A DNA stretch of 8,607 nucleotides from Lachnospiraceae bacterium (lineage in GTDB: Bacteria; Bacillota; Clostridia; Lachnospirales; Lachnospiraceae): the NCBI GenBank assembly GCA_017964055.1, contig JAGCSS010000201.1, positions 1 to 8,607 on the forward strand, written 5' to 3'. The stretch's first letter is position 1, and each line of letters begins with the position of its first letter. Of the stretch, positions 6,176 through 8,607 are shown in pieces. The notes under the pieces were generated by a model, which ran no database searches, was not told the origin of the DNA, and was given only the letters and a program-made list of their open reading frames with translations. A program made the position numbers and the translations under genes.

Positions 6176-6211
6176 ATGGTGACAGGCACCGGAGCCGGCG
6201 CCTGTCACCGT
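6176..6211. repeat. Strong palindromic hairpin between lysA and gyrB, REP-like
   Basis: GGTGACAGGC (6178-6187) and GCCTGTCACC (6200-6209) are perfect inverted repeats. Outer A-T and T-G pairs at 6176/6211 and 6177/6210 extend the stem. After one A-C mismatch, three more inner pairs close on the loop GAGC. No T-run follows, so it does not look like a normal terminator. The GTGACAGGCACC-type core resembles dispersed palindromic repeats I recall from many bacterial genomes, but a single copy cannot prove that. Confidence 0.6.
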
Positions 6212-6212
6212 G

Positions 6213-6218
6213 AAAGGA
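6213..6218 (+). promoter_or_regulatory. Ribosome binding site deciding the gyrB start at 6231
   Basis: AAAGGA at 6213-6218 lies 12 bases before ATG 6231. An in-frame GTG at 6210 lies inside the hairpin, in front of this site rather than behind it, so it is not a credible start. Confidence 0.65.
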
Positions 6219-6230
6219 ACAAAAGCGGTA

Positions 6231-8171
6231 ATGGCAGCACACTATGACGGCAGTGACATAATGGTTTTAAAGGGACTTGAGGCAGTCCGCAAGCGTCCGG
6301 GTATGTACATCGGATCGACGGGCAGCCGCGGTCTCCATCACCTGATCTGGGAGATCCTCGACAACGGTATCGATGAGCATCTCGCCGGACACTGCGATCA
6401 CATCGAAATAACGCTCTTAAAGGACGGCGGCGTTCGTATCCAGGATCACGGACGCGGCGTTCCGACAGACATCCATCCGACCGAACATATCCCCACGGTG
6501 CGTGTCGTTTATACGATACTCCACGCGGGCGGTAAGTTCGGTAATTCGGTTTATAAGGTATCCGGCGGTCTGCACGGAGTAGGCGCATCGGTAGTTAATG
6601 CGCTTTCTTCGCGTTTCATCGTTGAGGTTCGCCGCGACGGCAAGATATACCGCGATGAGTACCATAACGGAGGCACTCCCGTGGTTGAGCTCGTGGGCGG
6701 CATGATCCCCGTGACCGGCAAGACTACCAAGAGCGATACCGGTACTACCGTTACTTTCTATCCCGATGCGACGATATTTGACACCACCGAATTCAAGGCC
6801 GATGTCATCGTCAAAAAGCTCAAGGAAACCGCATATCTGAACAAGGGACTCACCCTTACCTTTACCGACCAGAACACCGGATTTAAGCAGACCTTCTGCG
6901 AGAATGAGGGCATCAAGAGCTTTGTTGCCTATCTTTCGCGCGAGATGAGGACGCTACATCCCGACCCGATCTATGTTGAGGGCAGGAGCGGCGATATCGA
7001 GGTGGAGGTCGCGTTCCAGTACAACGATTCCTTCGCCGAGCAGATCAATTCTTACTGTAACTGCATCAATGTCGTGGACGGCGGAACGCTTGTTACGGGC
7101 TTTAAATCGGGTCTGACGCGCGTGATCAACCAGTATGCGAGAGAGCTCGGAGTCCTTAAGGAAAAGGATGAGAACCTCGACGGCAAGGACATCCGCAGCG
7201 GCATCATCGCCATCGTTTCGATCAAGCATCCCGACCCGCAGTTCGAGGGTCAGACCAAGACTAAGCTCGGCAACAACGACGCGAAGATCGCCGTCGAGGA
7301 CGTATTTACGAGTGAGGTTACGCGTTTCTTCGATAAGAACGTCGAGATATTAAAGACCATCCTCGACAATTCCATGAAGTCCTACAACGCCCGCAAGGCA
7401 GGCGACAAGGCGAGGAACGCGGTACTCAAATCGCTCGCAGATACCTACGAGACCAAATCGAAGCTCGCGGCATGCTCGTCAAAGCATCCCGAGGAGTGCG
7501 AGGTCTACATCGTCGAGGGTGATTCCGCGGGCGGTACCGTAAAGACCGCGCGCAACCGCAGGACCCAGGCTGTACTGCCTCTGCGCGGCAAGATACTGAA
7601 CGTTGAGAAAACGCCTCTCGACAAGATACTCCAGAACAACGAGATACGTTCGATGATACAGGCATTCGGCTGCGGCATAGCCGAGGAGTTCGTTATTTCA
7701 AAGCTGCGCTACGACAAGATCATAATACTGACCGATGCCGATGTGGACGGCGCGCATATCAGCACGCTGCTCCTGACATTTTTCTACAGATATATGCCCG
7801 AACTGATCTACGAGGGCAAGGTTTACCGCGGACTTCCGCCGCTTTACAGGGTCGAGTACGAGACAGGCACCGCGCGCGGCAAGAAGTCAAAGGTCAGCGA
7901 GTATCTCTTTAACGACGCGGCACTCGAAGAGTTCCGGAAGACCGGGCGCAAGATACTCTCGCTGCAGCGCTACAAAGGACTCGGTGAGATGGACGCGACC
8001 CAGCTGTGGGAGACCACGCTCGATCCCGACCAGCGCGTGCTCGCCCAGGTGAGCATCAGCGACGCGGTAGAGGCCGATGAGGTGACATCGCTCCTCATGG
8101 GCGCCAACGTACCGCCCCGCCGCGAGTTCATCATGGCGGAGGCTCAGAACGCAAACTTAGATATTACGTAA
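6231..8171 (+). CDS. gyrB: Type IIA DNA topoisomerase B subunit (gyrase-type), 646 aa
   Basis: This is the ATPase and metal-binding subunit that, with the A subunit, passes one DNA duplex through another. The GHKL ATPase domain has WEILDNGIDEH with catalytic Glu41 and Mg2+-site Asn45, IQDHGRGVP with Asp72, and the lid LHAGGKFGNSVYKVSGGLHG (98-117). The transducer domain has Lys345 in FEGQTKTKLGN. The Toprim domain has EGDSAGG with Glu429, PLRGKILNVEK (450-460) and TDADVDGAHI with Asp502, Asp504 and Asp506. QRYKGLGEMDATQLWETT (579-596) is the gyrase-type tail signature. Length is normal for Gram-positive GyrB. DNG and QDHGRG differ slightly from the common DNA and QDDGRG or QDNGRG forms. Clostridia often hold two type IIA pairs, so this may be the second copy or serve as topoisomerase IV. 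Its partner A subunit follows 81 bases later. Confidence 0.9.
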   Translation: MAAHYDGSDIMVLKGLEAVRKRPGMYIGSTGSRGLHHLIWEILDNGIDEHLAGHCDHIEITLLKDGGVRIQDHGRGVPTDIHPTEHIPTVRVVYTILHAGGKFGNSVYKVSGGLHGVGASVVNALSSRFIVEVRRDGKIYRDEYHNGGTPVVELVGGMIPVTGKTTKSDTGTTVTFYPDATIFDTTEFKADVIVKKLKETAYLNKGLTLTFTDQNTGFKQTFCENEGIKSFVAYLSREMRTLHPDPIYVEGRSGDIEVEVAFQYNDSFAEQINSYCNCINVVDGGTLVTGFKSGLTRVINQYARELGVLKEKDENLDGKDIRSGIIAIVSIKHPDPQFEGQTKTKLGNNDAKIAVEDVFTSEVTRFFDKNVEILKTILDNSMKSYNARKAGDKARNAVLKSLADTYETKSKLAACSSKHPEECEVYIVEGDSAGGTVKTARNRRTQAVLPLRGKILNVEKTPLDKILQNNEIRSMIQAFGCGIAEEFVISKLRYDKIIILTDADVDGAHISTLLLTFFYRYMPELIYEGKVYRGLPPLYRVEYETGTARGKKSKVSEYLFNDAALEEFRKTGRKILSLQRYKGLGEMDATQLWETTLDPDQRVLAQVSISDAVEADEVTSLLMGANVPPRREFIMAEAQNANLDIT

Positions 8172-8215
8172 TATTCCTCAACACCCAAGGGCAAATGCAA
8201 GCCGTAATATTACGT
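8161..8215. promoter_or_regulatory. Twin AT-rich palindromes across the gyrB stop and gyrB-gyrA gap
   Basis: ATATTACGTAATAT (8161-8174) is a perfect 14-base palindrome containing the gyrB stop codon. CGTAATATTACG (8203-8214) is a perfect 12-base palindrome using the same core. ACGTAATATT (8166-8175) can also pair with AATATTACGT (8206-8215) to form a 10-base-pair stem with a 30-base loop. They could be protein sites or an RNA structure tuning expression of the A subunit. No T-run follows, so it is not a standard terminator. Confidence 0.4.
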
Positions 8216-8234
8216 CAGACACAAATTGAAATAC

Positions 8235-8250
8235 AAAAGGAATCAAGGAA
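8235..8250 (+). promoter_or_regulatory. Doubled Shine-Dalgarno-like sequence before the A subunit
   Basis: AAAAGGAA (8235-8242) and AAGGAA (8245-8250) lie ahead of ATG 8253. The first has a normal 10-base spacing. The second is only two bases from the start, so it is probably too close to act. Confidence 0.5.
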
Positions 8251-8252
8251 AC

Positions 8253-8607
8253 ATGGAACAGTTACAGCAGCTGGATTTTTCGGAGGAGATGAAAAACTCC
8301 TACCGCGATTATGCGATCAGCGTTATCATAGCGCGAGCCCTTCCCGACGTGAGGGACGGCTTAAAGCCCGTTCAGAGGCGTATCCTCTATGCGATGAACG
8401 AGCTCGGACTCGATCCGAAGAAGCCTCACCGTAAGTCGGCACGTATCGTCGGTGATACGATGGGTAAATACCATCCTCACGGCGACAGCTCGATCTATGA
8501 CGCGCTCGTGCATATGTCGGAGGACTATACCCTTTCGATACCGCTCGTGGACGGACACGGTAATTTCGGTTCGATCGACGGCGACCCTTCGGCTGCCATG
8601 CGTTACA
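8253..8607 (+). CDS. gyrA: Type IIA DNA topoisomerase A subunit (gyrase-type), 5' part
   Basis: The window shows the first 118 residues of the subunit that cuts and rejoins DNA. It opens [20 protein letters not shown], then [20 protein letters not shown] (29-48) and [20 protein letters not shown] (61-80), the winged-helix DNA-binding core. It ends with [16 protein letters not shown], whose Tyr118 is the expected catalytic tyrosine that forms the covalent DNA link. In the quinolone region, Ser79 and Asp83 correspond to Escherichia coli GyrA Ser83 and Asp87. Both keep the drug-sensitive type of residue. The C-terminal domain, where a GyrA-box would separate gyrase from topoisomerase IV, is outside the window. 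It follows the B subunit closely and is almost certainly its partner. Confidence 0.9.
   Translation, partial: MEQLQQLDFSEEMKNSYRDYAISVIIARALPDVRDGLKPVQRRILYAMNELGLDPKKPHRKSARIVGDTMGKYHPHGDSSIYDALVHMSEDYTLSIPLVDGHGNFGSIDGDPSAAMRY

Noticed and set aside
5187..6242. Antisense open frame of 351 codons on the - strand across lysA
   Set aside because: It lies almost wholly over a well-supported gene, has no recognisable family features or ribosome binding site, and is explained by the codon pattern of the sense gene.
8205..8213. TAATATTAC, identical to the nick-site nonanucleotide of geminivirus-type rolling-circle origins
   Set aside because: No Rep gene or stem of the right form is nearby. The match follows from the AT-rich palindrome and is best taken as coincidence.

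Overview
The window looks like a chromosomal segment of a Clostridia-type Firmicute, most likely Lachnospiraceae-like. It is moderately GC-rich and all genes lie on the + strand behind purine-rich AGGAGG-like ribosome binding sites. The products fit this: a TagD-type glycerol-3-phosphate cytidylyltransferase, a Pro/Thr-rich lipoprotein, and a GyrB with the Gram-positive form of the motifs. The taxonomic call is inference from protein style, not from a marker search.

Layout. (1) 1-663: 3' end of a gene resembling clostridial proteins that I recall being labelled AlkZ-related. (2) 664-1040: a possible extended -10 promoter, a 67-residue small protein of unknown function (795-998) and a terminator-like hairpin, which together look like a one-gene unit. 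(3) 1088-2670: a PII-like regulator 20 bases ahead of a CPA2-type cation:proton antiporter, probably a sensor/transporter pair. (4) 2724-4834: a lipoprotein with a duplicated C-terminal domain, overlapped by one base by an Sfp-type phosphopantetheinyl transferase, with tagD 6 bases later. (5) 4884-6170: a diaminopimelate decarboxylase family enzyme with family-variant motifs. (6) 6176-6211: a strong GC-rich hairpin with the look of a dispersed palindromic repeat. (7) 6231-8171 and 8253-window end: a type IIA topoisomerase B subunit and the start of its A subunit, separated by 81 bases holding two related AT-rich palindromes.

How the genes fit together. The PII-like protein and the antiporter are the clearest functional pair. 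The lipoprotein, phosphopantetheinyl transferase and tagD are packed tightly enough to be co-translated. Their roles (envelope lipoprotein, carrier-protein activation, CDP-glycerol supply) do not form one known pathway. lysA would supply lysine. The topoisomerase pair is complete for B and partial for A, and is not next to dnaA/dnaN/recF here, so gyrase versus a second topoisomerase is open.

I see no rRNA, tRNA, CRISPR array, transposase or phage gene, and no gene-free stretch above 300 bases. I found no clearly new multi-gene system. The best leads are the PII-like/antiporter pair, the duplicated lipoprotein domain, the palindromic hairpin before gyrB, and the twin palindromes between the topoisomerase genes.
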